A stretch of DNA of 64,000 nt, from positions 496,001 to 560,000 of the forward strand of contig NC_090122.1 in assembly GCF_023973825.1 (NCBI RefSeq), read 5' to 3'. Numbering within the stretch: the stretch's first letter is position 1; every line of letters begins with the position of its first letter. A program made the position numbers and the translations under genes. The stretch is from Plasmodium brasilianum. Lineage: Eukaryota > Apicomplexa > Aconoidasida > Haemosporida > Plasmodiidae. The notes beneath the pieces are model-generated. The model was not told the DNA's origin, did no database searches, and saw only the letters and a program-made list of their open reading frames with translations. Positions 11,223 through 23,087 of this stretch are shown here, piece by piece.

Positions 11223-13166
11223 CTAGTTAAATCCCTTTTCCAACAATCGCGTAACCGCAGAATTTACGTCACCTCCTGTTTCTTGCAAAGCTTGAATGTT
11301 CGCATCGTTATCAATGAAACCCATTTCTTGAAGACTGACCAACTGAGAAGCATATTTTTCCTCAGGTGGTCTATTGTCAGCTACTTCGGTAGTATTAAAA
11401 TCTAAATTTTGATTAGCATTTGGGAAATTAAAATTCCCTAAATTCCGATTAGCTCTCATAACCTGTTGAAATGTTTGTAGAAGTTCAGGAGACTGGAAAA
11501 GGGCATTCATATTATTACCAATATTACCCGCATTACTACTATTACCTGCATTATTATTATTATTGTTATCGCTCTGGTTATTAGTACCGGTAGAGGTGTT
11601 AGTACTTGCAAAATTATTTAAGTTATTTAAAAAGTCTTCCATTCTAAGTCCTCTTTGACTATTATTATTGCTAGCAGTGTTACTATTATTATTATTCATA
11701 TTTAAAGCATTTTCAATTTGTAAACCTGCTTGTAAAATTTCAGGTCTCAAAAATTCTCTTAGTAAATTAGGGTTTTCTAAAACGGGTTGCATAAGTGGAC
11801 TTTGTGAAAAAGTATTTCTTAATAATGGATTATTTGATACTAAGTTAGTTAACATCTCTGGGTTACTACTTAGTTCATTCATTAAAGACCTAGCTAAAGG
11901 ATTACTTAATAATGAGCTCATGCTTTCTCTATTAAATTCGCCACCTGCATTCGCATTTAGTAGATTCGATAAATTACCAATGTTGAAATTGTCCGTAGCA
12001 CCTGAACCGGCGTTGAAATTGTTCATATCTGAGGAATAAAATAGACGAGGAACATTAATGCAATCAAAAAATTTACATATATATATATATGTGTGTACAT
12101 GTAGGTATATGTGCAAAGATATATAATGTAAACAGGCAGTTGCCAAAATATTAATCAGGGAATCACTCAGCGCTCACATGGAGGCAGAATCTATTATGTA
12201 CATCAAATTCATGTAGTAAGCCACTAGTCGAGGGAATATATTAGGGATACAATTACAAACACGTTATGATCAAATTGTACATTTATAAGATGCACACATA
12301 TAAATGGAATACAAACCTCCTGTTCCACTCTGCATCAACATTTGAACTAATGGGTTGTTATTGAAATCATTTAAATTATCACTTGGACTTGTGTTTTGGT
12401 CGTTTCCAATATTTTCATTTTTGTTACCCTCCTTTTCAGATTCGGCTATAAATTTGGAAGAGGAATCAAGTACGTCTAGGCATATGCGCATATACATTTG
12501 CACACACATTGCATATATTCACATATATTTATGCCCATACACATGTAAATATAAACATGAACACATACCCATACACATACACATACATTTATACAAACAT
12601 CTACATCCATATAACGTTTAAGCATAAGACCATAACAAGCAATTTTGAATTCCTTTTTTCTTACGCTCCTTGGAAGCTATCGCGCTACGAACTAAGTGCA
12701 TTGTATTTCCGTCTGCTACATTATATACTGTTAAAGACTCCTTATCCTTCAAGATTTTCCCTTAAAAATTAAGGAAAAAGGTCAAATATTATATAGTATA
12801 ATAATAAGGTTTCCCCAAGTATTACATATAAGTAATATGTAGTCATGCATAAAAACATTAAAAATAAAGCTTTGCATAAACGTATTTATATAAGGGTTAT
12901 AGGTTTACCATACAAATATGTATTAAAGCAAATGTGTATGAATAAAAAACAAAATATGCATCTTTTGTAATTATTATTTATTTATTTTATTTCATTATTT
13001 TTTTTTCTTTTAAATAGAAACCTTTAAAAATCAGTCTCTGCGATTCCACAGGTATATCAACATGTTCAGCACATTTTTGTTTTAATTCCAAAACTGTTAT
13101 ATCTGGTTCAATGGCAATTGTAAATTCTTTACCTCCTGTTACTTTAAATGAAACGTTTATTGTCAT
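11223..13166 (-). CDS. DSK2: Ubiquilin/DSK2 ubiquitin-receptor protein (four exons)
   Basis: Exons on the minus strand are 13022-13166, 12665-12760, 12317-12475 and 11223-12028. All introns are GT-AG, the internal phases are all 1, and the product is 401 aa. Residues 1-80 form a ubiquitin-like domain starting [20 protein letters not shown] and including RLIFKGKILKD. The middle holds STI1-like helical repeats ([37 protein letters not shown]) separated by Asn-rich low complexity. The last ~45 residues form a UBA domain ([19 protein letters not shown]). Ubiquilins bind ubiquitinated clients with the UBA and dock on the proteasome with the UBL, so this is a cytosolic/ER proteostasis shuttle. The start is fixed by the UBL domain. 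Asn codon repeats make the central length variable. Confidence 0.95.
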
Positions 13167-14944
13167 TTTTCTTTCCGTTGTTTCAAAACGTATTAATTTA
13201 TCTTATTGGAAGGATGGGCAATAGAGCAAAAGCGTCGATATATATATGTATACGTAAATATATATGTATTTATACGTAGATATATATATGTATTTGTAAA
13301 TATATGTATGTATATTAAATATATATATTTATATATATGTTGTGTGTATATTTTTATTTTTGCTCATAATATTTGTTCCTTAAAAACACGAGTAAATAAT
13401 CATCTATTCGTTTATTTATTTTGTGAAAAATTTCTAATTTTTTTTCTTAACGATTATGAGCTTATAAACTCTTCACATAAAATAATACTTTAGTTTTTAA
13501 TTTTTTTTTCTTTTTTTTTGTAATATTTTATTATAATTATCATTATGCTATTATTATTTTGCTCTTATATTTTTATATTTTTATTTATTATTCTGTATAA
13601 CTTGTTAATATAAATGTTTTATTTATTTTTATATTTTTTCAAAATTTTTTTTCTTTTATGTGCACGTATTAATATTATTACAATACGTAATCTTATATAT
13701 ATATGTATGTAATTATATATATGTATATATATAAATGTACACTCGAATATAACACTACGTAAGCCTATAAAAATACACTCCTTATACTACTGATTCATAA
13801 TTATATGTAAGTACATATATAAGTACGTAATAATATGACGTAATTGTTTGACATAACTGTATGACGTAATTGTTTGACATAAGTGTATGACGTAATTGTT
13901 TGACGTAACTGTTTGACGTAACTGTATGACGTAATTGTTTGACGTAGCTGTTTGATGTAATTGTTTGACGTAATAAAAGGAATTATATACAGTTTATGTT
14001 ACTTATACATAGCAATCAATGAATAAATATTTAAACATTTTTAAAGGTGAAAAAAATATAATATATATAATTATACTGCCACTTAGGAGTAAGGGTCCAT
14101 AAAATTGATACTTCTTTTTAACAAAATAAGAAAAGTGTATATAAATGCAAATTGGTTAGTATATGCTTATAAAATGAAAATGCAAAGAAAATGTGAAAAT
14201 AGAAAAATTGTTTCTTGCACAAATAGTTCCTCTTGTGTGAATTATAAGATTGAAATATGAAACGGTATGATATTGTTGTATATTATTATATTCATCTAAT
14301 ATATATTAAAAAAAAATGAAGGCGAATTTTCAATTTGCTACAGCATGTGGCAAATAGGAGTAGCAAAAATTTAGTATTTCCACTTAACGAAAAATTTTGC
14401 TTATTTCAAAGTTCCAAAAAAAAGAAAAAGAAAACTTTTTTTAAAATAAAAAAAAAATATGTACTTATGTATACATTTATTTGTTTAAGATAAATTATGA
14501 TGTTAATCGCCTAACGGGGGTAGAGGAGTAGTAATTACATTGTTTATAATGTGCACATTATAGTATCATTTTAAAAAAATAATAATAAATTGCTACATTG
14601 TAAAAAATTTTAATAATAAGAACAATATAATAGATTGTTTTTTAAAAAAAAAAAAAAAAAAAGGACGATCTACGCTTATTCAGAATTGTGGAAATAAGAA
14701 ATAAATTCCAAGATCCGTGAACTTTAAATTGTTATGATGGAGAATAAGTAACAGATTTATGGCTAAAGAAAAAATACTACATTAAGGCAAAAAAAAAAAA
14801 AAAAAATGTATATATATATATATATACATATGTTGTATGTATAGGATACAGTTTTTAAGTTTCTCTTTCGTTACACGCTGTTTATGTTTAAATAAGTCAT
14901 TGTGCACATGATGCTGACATCGTAAAGAAATAGTAAAAGCCAAA
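13167..14944. other. Divergent promoter region between DSK2 and HflX
   Basis: About 1.8 kb between two divergently transcribed genes. It contains TATA-rich microsatellites, poly(dT) runs at 13495-13520, the 13-bp TGACGTAATTGTT array listed separately, and poly(dA) at 14645-14662 and 14789-14806. No exon was recognised. Confidence 0.55.
13836..13974 (+). repeat. 13-bp tandem repeat (TGACGTAATTGTT), about ten copies
   Basis: Imperfect tandem array; most units contain TGACGTAA, with variants TGACATAA and TGATGTAA. It sits in the intergenic region shared by the divergent DSK2 and HflX genes. Confidence 0.9.
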
Positions 14945-17209
14945 ATGCGCTTTGCACCTGATTTGTTAAAAAATATATATAATATAGAGAAACGGTACTT
15001 TACAGATACAACGAAAGTAAAACTTAATAGTACAGGGAAAAAGGAAATTATTGTTTTACATCCTATATTAAAAAAGTCAAAAAAGTATAGCAAGAGCTGT
15101 GATGAAACACTTTACGATGCTCAGGAAGCTTTGGGGTTAGCTCGGTCAGCAGGGTTCAAAATTGCAAATGGAATTTCTATGCCATCAGGGGGTTGGACTA
15201 ATATGAAGTTCTCAAATGAATATAACAAGAAGAGCAAAATAAAAGATTTAGATAAACTTGATGGAACTAGAGAAATAAAACATACAGATAAAGAGGCAGT
15301 GAATAACTTGAGCTCTTCTAATAGCCCATATGTTGGTAACATAATAAAGAAGGAATTAAGTTATAAGGTGAACAAAAATTATTCAAATGATGATTGTTTC
15401 TCTGAACGTTCTGATTGTAGTATGGAAGAAGAATCGTTTGAAAAGGGAGATAGCATCAGTACTAAAGAGGATTATAATACAGAGAATGGGAACTCATCAA
15501 GGAAAGGTAGAAAAAGCGACGACAGTGATGCTAATTGTAATTATCGTTACAATCATGATTATGGTTGTGATGGTGCTAATGATAGTAACTATTTACATGC
15601 TCGTACAAAATGCGAAGAACTAGAAAAAAAAATTGCAGAATCTATCATAATTAAAGTTAATAGAATGGATGTTAAGTTTTATTTTGGTAAAGGTAAATTA
15701 AATGAATTGTCCAAATATTTTCTTAAAAAACCTGCACCGTATATATTTATTAATACGTTATTATCACCAGAACAATTCCGTAATTTGGATTTTCTGTTTA
15801 ATAGCTTGTTGAAAAGTTATCATGATGAATTACAGATGAATAGCAGGAGGGAAAAAGAGGAAAATTACTTTACTTTTAGAGTATCTGATTGTGTATACAA
15901 CAGGTCAAGCGAGGAACAAGGAGAGGGGGATGGTCAGGGGTATGTAGATATGTATAACGATTATTTAGAAGAGTACGAGGGGGAAGTAACGGAAAAAGGG
16001 GAAGAATCAGAAGATGATGACAAGGATGGTTACCCTTACGAACGAGCAGCCAAAGAGATATGCGAAAGAAAAAGTGGTCAGTTTGTGCCGATATACGTTG
16101 AGTTGTTTGACAGGTACAGTATCATTTTGTACATTATGAAGAGAAGGGCAAAAAGCAACTTAAGTAAACTACAGCTAGAACTGGCAAGGGCAAATTTTAT
16201 TTTGAACACCTATTCAGAAGATAACAAATCAAGAATGAAATATATAAAATATATTGAAAATAATGTTTTAGGAAAATCTCAATACGATTATGAAGAAAGG
16301 TATGACAAAATAAATGCATTCGATGTAGATAAACAAAATAAAAAGAAAAATTATGATTACCTAGGATATACAAGTAACTATATAAAAAATACAGAAACGT
16401 ATAAGGAATATGAAAAAAGAATTATTAATAATCTTTATGATAAATTAAGAAAAGAGTTGACAAAATGTAAAAATAATAATAGCTTACAAAACATTTCAAG
16501 AAAACATAAAGCTTTGATAGCCATTGTAGGTTATACAAATGCGGGGAAAACTAAACTAATAAATTATTTGACTAAATCTAATCTAAAAGCAAGAAATTTG
16601 CTCTTTCAAACATTAGATAATTCGTACAAAAATTTAAATATAGCTGATTGTTATTCGACAATTTTTATTGATTTAATTGGATTCATACAAAATATTCCTT
16701 ATTCTTTATACGAATCTTTTAAGATATCCTTAGATGCAATAAAGAATGCTGACATAGTTATTCATGTAATTGATGTAAGTCATCCACACAAAGAACGGCA
16801 AAAAAAATGTGTAATAGATACATTAAGGAAAATTGGAATAGCTGATGAATTTATACAAAACAATGTTGTGGAAGTATGGAATAAAATAGACAAGTTAACA
16901 GAGCAACAAATTTTCACTTTATATAAGAACAAACCAAAAAGTGCTCTACCCATTTCGGCCAAAAATGGCACGAACTGTGATATACTTATAAAAATTGTAC
17001 AAAAATTAGTTAATAAAATAAAAAATGTTCAAGTTTTAACTTTGCAATTTCCGACAAAAGAAGCCCAAGAAAGAATAAACTTTATTAGGAAGAATTTCAA
17101 AGTGGTTCCAGATTCGATTTCCTACACGCCAGATGGACATACAACGATTATCAAGTTGGTCGAGAATCCGAGCAACTTGAAAAAGTACTACGAGAAATTT
17201 GGAGAGTGA
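14945..17209 (+). CDS. HflX-like GTPase with large parasite insert
   Basis: Single exon, 754 aa, much longer than bacterial HflX (about 430 aa). The HflX N-terminal nucleotide-binding region is recognisable at about residues 230-265 (IKVNRMDVKFYFGKGKLNEL). A charged insert at about 300-390 and an acidic, Asn-rich insert at about 100-220 interrupt it. A helical region at about 385-430 (SIILYIMKRRAKSNLSKLQL) matches the HflX helix that joins the two domains. The G domain has G1 GYTNAGKT (529-536), G3 DLIGF (576-580) and G4 NKID (646-649). HflX GTPases bind the large ribosomal subunit and, in bacteria, split stalled ribosomes. The basic N-terminus could target an organelle, but this is not certain. 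The gene is divergent from DSK2. Confidence 0.88.
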   Translation: MRFAPDLLKNIYNIEKRYFTDTTKVKLNSTGKKEIIVLHPILKKSKKYSKSCDETLYDAQEALGLARSAGFKIANGISMPSGGWTNMKFSNEYNKKSKIKDLDKLDGTREIKHTDKEAVNNLSSSNSPYVGNIIKKELSYKVNKNYSNDDCFSERSDCSMEEESFEKGDSISTKEDYNTENGNSSRKGRKSDDSDANCNYRYNHDYGCDGANDSNYLHARTKCEELEKKIAESIIIKVNRMDVKFYFGKGKLNELSKYFLKKPAPYIFINTLLSPEQFRNLDFLFNSLLKSYHDELQMNSRREKEENYFTFRVSDCVYNRSSEEQGEGDGQGYVDMYNDYLEEYEGEVTEKGEESEDDDKDGYPYERAAKEICERKSGQFVPIYVELFDRYSIILYIMKRRAKSNLSKLQLELARANFILNTYSEDNKSRMKYIKYIENNVLGKSQYDYEERYDKINAFDVDKQNKKKNYDYLGYTSNYIKNTETYKEYEKRIINNLYDKLRKELTKCKNNNSLQNISRKHKALIAIVGYTNAGKTKLINYLTKSNLKARNLLFQTLDNSYKNLNIADCYSTIFIDLIGFIQNIPYSLYESFKISLDAIKNADIVIHVIDVSHPHKERQKKCVIDTLRKIGIADEFIQNNVVEVWNKIDKLTEQQIFTLYKNKPKSALPISAKNGTNCDILIKIVQKLVNKIKNVQVLTLQFPTKEAQERINFIRKNFKVVPDSISYTPDGHTTIIKLVENPSNLKKYYEKFGE

Positions 17210-17245
17210 CACATGTGAATAAATACGCGAGTGTACATATGTGCC

Positions 17246-17296
<51 letters not shown>

Positions 17297-18497
17297 CCAT
17301 ATAATACCCTTACGTAGTTAACAAAAAGGAATTATAAAAGTTCCTAATGACTTAGGCCCATTTTACAGAAACTAGTCGGTGGCGTGTATAATTTAAGGAC
17401 ACTATACACAATATACGGATTGAAGGAAAATTGAGAACGTTATTTCGTGGATCGTAAAACTTTAAACGTATGAAAAATGCACGTTCCATTTATGTAAAAG
17501 TAATTAGGTACAGTGAAAATTGAGTAGAGGCTTTTTTTTTGTTTCGTATAAATATGTAAATATATACATTTTATATATTATATATGTATAAACCAATGTT
17601 TGCGTTTTCATAAGAACTTTTTTCATTTCCCGCATTATGTTATACGCGTAAAAAATGAAATGTTACGAGAAAAGGGATATCCTTTGGAAAAATTAGCATA
17701 TCATGTTAAAAAATTTTTTTTTTTTAATTTTTTAATTTTTTTTTTTTGTTTTCATGTTTAAAATTTGGTCCAATATTTATTTGTTTACGTTTTTCTTTGT
17801 TTGTGTAAAAAAATGCTGAATCTTTTCACAAAAAACGCTGCAATATAACAATTTTGAAGTAACTTTTTTGTTATTTTGTTTTTATAAATGTTTAAAAGGC
17901 CTTTTTTTTTTTTTTTCATTTGAAAGTTTTCAGCTGTTTAGTTATTTTGCCATAAATTCTTTGCATGTATCTATACATACATATATATATGAGCTTATAA
18001 ATATTCCTATTTGCATATATAAATGGTTGAATAAATACCATGTATATGAAATTGTTTTACCAAAGTAAGGATCTAAATCTCATTAGCTATAGTACATTAA
18101 ATGTAATATATTTTTTTAAGTCACCTTTTACATATGCGATCTCTCTGTTTGCAGTCTCTTTTTATTTTTTTACTACAAGTAAAAATAATTTTTTAAAATT
18201 TTAGTATTATTTATATCCCCCATGTATAACATCCTTCACTTACGCATAGTGATGAACTATGACATTTATCATTTATTAATTTTGTAAATAATTTATTAGA
18301 GTAATTTATTATACAATTTGTATCAAAATAATAATAAAAAAATAAAAAAGTAAATAAATATATAAAATGAATTATTGAAGAAAAGTATGTAATTGGAAGC
18401 AATTAGGCCTATACTTCTTAACGATTAAATAAGAATCTGTTCTTGCTACAAATAAAATATATTGACGAATGTTTTATTACATCTTACATATATATAA

Positions 18498-18529
<32 letters not shown>

Positions 18530-18902
18530 TATACCATTCCAGCAAGAGGGAGCGCAATAATGGTGTAGAATAGACTCAATAGTGACAATTCATTGTATTA
18601 GTAAGCTCTGTTACATCCCTTCACGTTTACATTTCGGAAGCTTATAAATTTAATAAAACTCAAGTGCTAATAAAAGAAATGAAATAATGTCGTTTTTCTT
18701 TTTTTTTTTTATTAAGAAATGTTAGTTTACTATTATAAAAAGGAGAAGATATGTGCACGATATGTTTATGAGTTGTCACATCCGTAAATAAAAAAATATA
18801 TATATATGTATATATACCCTTACATTGTGTTTGCGTACATATGCTAATCTGACGGCACATTGTTCCCCTGCTTAACCAAGTAGCCCTTAATTAGTATGCA
18901 CA
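17210..18902. other. Intergenic region between HflX and the RNase P subunit gene
   Basis: It contains a (TA)n microsatellite at about 17250-17292, a GC-richer 3' UTR-like patch at 17340-17465, poly(dT) at 17715-17748 and 17900-17918, and another (TA)n at 18500-18530. No gene is supported. Confidence 0.55.
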
Positions 18903-20027
18903 GTGGAAATGGTAAAAGAAGAAAATGAAAAATTCTCGTATGTTAATAAAATAAAATTTACAGACATAACAGGTGACAACAAAACGGATAAAAGAGTAGA
19001 ATACTTATGGAATTTAGCACTTTCAACGATTTATGAAAATGCAAAATTATCAACAAAATATGTTACACTAATAAAGAAAATCACAAAAAATAATTTAATT
19101 TTTGATAATATATGCTGTCATTATTGTAATTTAATATATATCCCTTTTTATAACTGTGAGATTAAAAAAGTCCAAAATAAAAACACATTACTTTACAAAT
19201 GCTTTTTATGTAACCGTAAAAGAAGATTAAATTTACAATGTTTTACAAATAATGCAAAAAGTAATTCTGTTAAGAATATTAGGAAAGATCGAATATTGAG
19301 TAGCTCGGGCAATTTGAAATCTTTCCTTATTAATGAGATCGATGACTACGAAATAAAAAAAAAAAGCGATTTTGTAAAGGGAGCAGAAAGTGCATTCACT
19401 GAAGGAGAACCTTTAAATGAGCTAAGGGCTAATAAAGATAATTCTCATGGGGAAAATAAGGGGGAAGCAATTGTGAACCATCTTGATGATAAAAGGGGTA
19501 ATGATAAACGAAGTGATGATGACGATCGAGGTGATAATATTAGTGATGATAACAGTCGTGATGGGAACGAAGGAATGACCATCAAGGACACCCTTTGTCA
19601 TAGCATGGAGGGCCTTTTTACCATTGACTATGGTCCCAGTAGTTGCACTGTTGCAACAAGGAATCTTAATATTCCATTAAAATGCAGCAGTTACAATAAA
19701 ATGTGTAGCCATCTTGAGATTTATAATAACTCCAAAAATAAGAACGATCCGTGTATAGGGGGCAACATCAAAAAAAAAATAAAACATAATGAAGATAAGA
19801 ATAATGTGAATTGTATGAACAAAAAAAGAAGTATGTACAACGAGAATAAAAGGAATGTTGAACATAAAATTAAATCAACTGGTAAAACAGACAGCATGAA
19901 CAACTGCTTTAGCGAGTTGAGTAAAAAAAATGAAAGACAAAGCATTGTTAACTTTGGCAATAGTAATAACTTCTTAAATTTTAACAAATCCAAAAAAAAA
20001 AAAAAAAATATATTAGATATCCTTTAA
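18903..20027 (+). CDS. Ribonuclease P/MRP protein subunit, Rpr2/Rpp21/SNM1 family
   Basis: Single exon, 374 aa. The first ~115 residues match the Rpr2/Rpp21 pattern: a helical region (RVEYLWNLALSTIYENAKLS, 31-50) followed by a zinc ribbon formed by Cys71 or Cys72, Cys75, Cys100 and Cys103, with Cys85 between them. The segment NLIYIPFYNC corresponds to the family consensus NxxLIPGxNC. RNase P matures the 5' ends of tRNA precursors and this subunit contacts the catalytic RNA in the nucleus. The remaining ~260 residues are Asn/Asp/Lys-rich low complexity, longer than in human Rpp21 (154 aa), and end in a lysine run. An in-frame ATG two codons on (MVKEEN) is an equally good start. Confidence 0.8.
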   Translation: MEMVKEENEKFSYVNKIKFTDITGDNKTDKRVEYLWNLALSTIYENAKLSTKYVTLIKKITKNNLIFDNICCHYCNLIYIPFYNCEIKKVQNKNTLLYKCFLCNRKRRLNLQCFTNNAKSNSVKNIRKDRILSSSGNLKSFLINEIDDYEIKKKSDFVKGAESAFTEGEPLNELRANKDNSHGENKGEAIVNHLDDKRGNDKRSDDDDRGDNISDDNSRDGNEGMTIKDTLCHSMEGLFTIDYGPSSCTVATRNLNIPLKCSSYNKMCSHLEIYNNSKNKNDPCIGGNIKKKIKHNEDKNNVNCMNKKRSMYNENKRNVEHKIKSTGKTDSMNNCFSELSKKNERQSIVNFGNSNNFLNFNKSKKKKKNILDIL

Positions 20028-20794
20028 AATTAAGTTGCTATTTTTTTGTACTTAACCTTATCGTTCTAACGAAAGAAGCACACTTTTAAGTAAATTTTTC
20101 ATTTTATTTTGTTCCATTTTGTTTCGTTTGGTTTCATTTTGTTTTATTTCATTTTATTTTATTATTTTTTTTTTTTTTTTCTATGTTATCATCCCATTTT
20201 AAAAGTAGAAAAAACAGATCTGCAAACTTCAATATACCTTTCCATGTTTTTTCGTACAATGAAAAAAGAAAACAGAAAAAAAAGCATTCATTTTGAACAT
20301 TATTTTTTAACAAAGTTAACTGAGCTCACCGTATAGTGCTCATCTTATAAACTACTAATTCCCACTAATGTCACCAGAAAAAAAGAAAGAAAAAGAAAAA
20401 AAAAAAAAAAATCGTTTTATCAATTGCACTGAATATACCTAACAAGCGTAAAAATAATTCCATTTTCAAAAATTAAAAAAATAGAAAATTATGGCAAATT
20501 CGAGCATTTGAGTAATATATAAATACAAAATAAAATTGACACGTGTTTACGCACGCACATTTATGCAATTCATATACATACACATATATAAATAAATATA
20601 TATATATACATTTGATCAAATAAAAATAAACTGGTGAAACATCCATATAGGAATGCTGTTAACGTTCTTCCTCCGCCATCTATGTTATTTTTATATTTTT
20701 CTTCTTCGTTCGCATATGTACATAATTCTCTACAATTTTGTAGATAATACTGAGTATGTGTGATGATGAGAAGTTTTAGAAGTTTTTTCTTTTT

Positions 20795-20833
<39 letters not shown>

Positions 20834-20974
20834 AAGCATATATAAATAAATGCACAAGGACAACATATCTACACGTAAATTATACGCACAGGAGAAGCTT
20901 TTTCCATATCTGGTAATCCATTGAATTAAATATAAAAAAGAATATTAATACAGGAAAAAAAAATTGAAGCAAAA
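20028..20974. other. Intergenic region between RNase P subunit and GLO1
   Basis: Pyrimidine-rich TTTTGTTTCATT-type repeats at 20095-20165, poly(dA) at 20395-20412 and a 40-base poly(dT)-rich tract at 20785-20831. No gene is seen. Confidence 0.6.
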
Positions 20975-22072
20975 ATGGAAAAAAAGAATGTTTTGATGCT
21001 GGGAAAAAAGTACAATATAACATGGCAACAAACTATGTTGCGTATTTATGATCCAAAAGAAACAGTTGAGTTTTATGAAAAGAATTTTGGAATGATTAAT
21101 ATTCATACATATCATTTTAAGGAATATAATTTTTCCTTATATTTTATGATAACACCTCCATATGATGAAGAAGAAAGGAAGAAATTACCTACACCCAACA
21201 CAAAAGAATCTGAAAAGTATTTGTGGGACTTAAAAACAGTATGTTTAGAACTAACATATAATCATAACAGTAATGAAAAGTTAAGTAATGGGAATAATGA
21301 AAATGACAAGGGGTTTGGGCATATTGCATTTAATTGCCATGATGTTGTAGAATTATGTGATTTTCTTTTTAAAGAAAAGAATGTAAAATTTCATAAATTA
21401 CCACATGAAACCAAAATGAAAACTATTGGTTTTGCTCTTGACCCAAACAGTTATTGGATTGAAATAGTTAGAAGATCAAGTCAAGTTAAATGGGAAAGTA
21501 ATCATACTATTACCAATTTTTCTCAAACAATGATTAGGATTAAAAACCCTAAAAAAAGTTTATATTTCTATATACATTTATTAGGTATGAAATTAATACA
21601 TATAAAGCACAATTCCGACTTTTCCTTGTATTTTTTAAAGTCCAGTTATTTGAATGATGAAAATGAATTAAATGATCATAAGAAAATAGGAAAGGAACCA
21701 ACACAAGAAGAATACAATTTTGAAATACTAAGGAATTCTTATCAATCCAATGAAGATTATGAAAATTTTAAAATGTCTTGGGAGCCTGTTTTAGAATTAA
21801 CACATAATCATGGTACGGAAAATAATGATAATTTTTCGTATCATAATGGAAATACAGAACCCAGAGGTTTTGGTCACATCGGGTTTTTAGTAAACGATTT
21901 AGAGGGGTATTGTAAAGAGTTAGAAAATTTGAATATTCCTTTTAAAAAAAAAGTACACGAAGGGATAATGAATAATATCGCTTTTGTCTATGACCCTGAT
22001 AACTACTTGGTTGAGTTAATTCAAAGGGGCACGTCATTCAGTGTAACTAAAGAGAAAGAGGTAGAGGAGTGA
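20975..22072 (+). CDS. GLO1: Glyoxalase I (lactoylglutathione lyase), two-domain
   Basis: Single exon, 365 aa, the size of the known monomeric plasmodial enzyme (about 356 aa) and twice that of bacterial or human subunits. It contains two tandem glyoxalase domains. The first has QQTMLRIYDPKETVEFYEKN (about 19-38), CLELTYNHN and GFGHIAFNCHDVVELCDFL. The second has SQTMIRIKNPKKSLYFYIHL, LELTHNHGTE and GFGHIGFLVNDLEGYC. Metal-binding Gln, Glu and His residues are present in both halves. It isomerises the methylglyoxal-glutathione hemithioacetal to S-D-lactoylglutathione, detoxifying a by-product of the parasite's high glycolytic flux, in the cytosol. The second site in plasmodial enzymes is known to be active as well. 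Confidence 0.96.
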   Translation: MEKKNVLMLGKKYNITWQQTMLRIYDPKETVEFYEKNFGMINIHTYHFKEYNFSLYFMITPPYDEEERKKLPTPNTKESEKYLWDLKTVCLELTYNHNSNEKLSNGNNENDKGFGHIAFNCHDVVELCDFLFKEKNVKFHKLPHETKMKTIGFALDPNSYWIEIVRRSSQVKWESNHTITNFSQTMIRIKNPKKSLYFYIHLLGMKLIHIKHNSDFSLYFLKSSYLNDENELNDHKKIGKEPTQEEYNFEILRNSYQSNEDYENFKMSWEPVLELTHNHGTENNDNFSYHNGNTEPRGFGHIGFLVNDLEGYCKELENLNIPFKKKVHEGIMNNIAFVYDPDNYLVELIQRGTSFSVTKEKEVEE

Positions 22073-22092
22073 GAAAAATAAAAAAACAGTAG

Positions 22093-22262
22093 TTGGAACA
22101 GTAAATAGGAAGTAAAATGGAGGTAAATAGGAAGTAAAATGGAGGTAAATAGGAAGTAAAATGGAGGTAAATAGGAAGTAAAATGGGGGTAAATAGGAAT
22201 TAAAATGGAGGTAAATAGGAAGTAAAATGGAAGTAAAAACGAAGTAAAGAAGAAGTAAAAAA
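22093..22262 (+). repeat. 22-bp tandem repeat in the GLO1 3' flank
   Basis: About seven copies of AAATGGAGGTAAATAGGAAGTA starting some 20 bp after the GLO1 stop, decaying into AAGTAAAAA variants. It probably lies in the 3' UTR. Its reverse strand is open over 130 codons only because of the repeat. Confidence 0.92.
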
Positions 22263-23050
22263 GTATAAAGAGTCGATGGAATAATTAAAATTTTTATAAT
22301 GTTCTTTTCGTCATGTTTATGCCGCATACTTCCATAACCAACCGTTGTGTAGATATTTGTGCTTACCTTGTTCGTTATCGCGGATAAAAATTTTCTTTTT
22401 TCCTTTTTAGAAAAAACAAATTGAGTCAAGATTAAGCAGTGAATGAAATAGAAGTATGTCCACCGAGTGTCCTTTTACCGCAGTAGGATTAGTTGAACCT
22501 GTTTAAGGCAACAGTTACGACCTATTTGTTGCCCACATTTATGACGCACTTTTTACCAACTTTTACGACACGCTTTTCTCCCATTTTTTCGACTGATCTT
22601 TTGACCGATTTCCCCCTCTACTTGTAGATACCAAACAGTTAATTGCTAACATTTTTTTTGACATCTTTAAATTAGATTTTGTGATGGTATTCATATGATT
22701 GTATCATTAATTCCTTGTGATCATTTTCTACGTTTCTTCTTATTATGTCATTTTAAATGTGCATTTATTTTAATTCATTTATTTATTTTTTCTACAAAAA
22801 GTTTAAAATTTGAAGGGAAACGGAAAGCTGAGCTTCTTCGCCTTCCGCCATATAACGACAAAAAAAGTAAAATAAAATAAATTCTGTGATAATAAATAAA
22901 TAGCAATAAATAAGTTTCAATAAATAAAAAGTAATGAATAAGGGGTGACAAAAATATACACACAAGTGCGTAAGTAAAGTATAATTTAATAATATAACTA
23001 AAATGTTATTAAAAGGTAAATAGAACGTTTGTAATATTATCACAAATAGA

Positions 23051-23087
<37 letters not shown>

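Noticed and set aside
11668..12039. Plus-strand 123-aa frame
   Set aside because: Antisense shadow of the DSK2 last exon.
22034..22429. Minus-strand 131-aa frame with YLPPFYFLFTSILLP repeats
   Set aside because: Open only because of the 22-bp tandem repeat.
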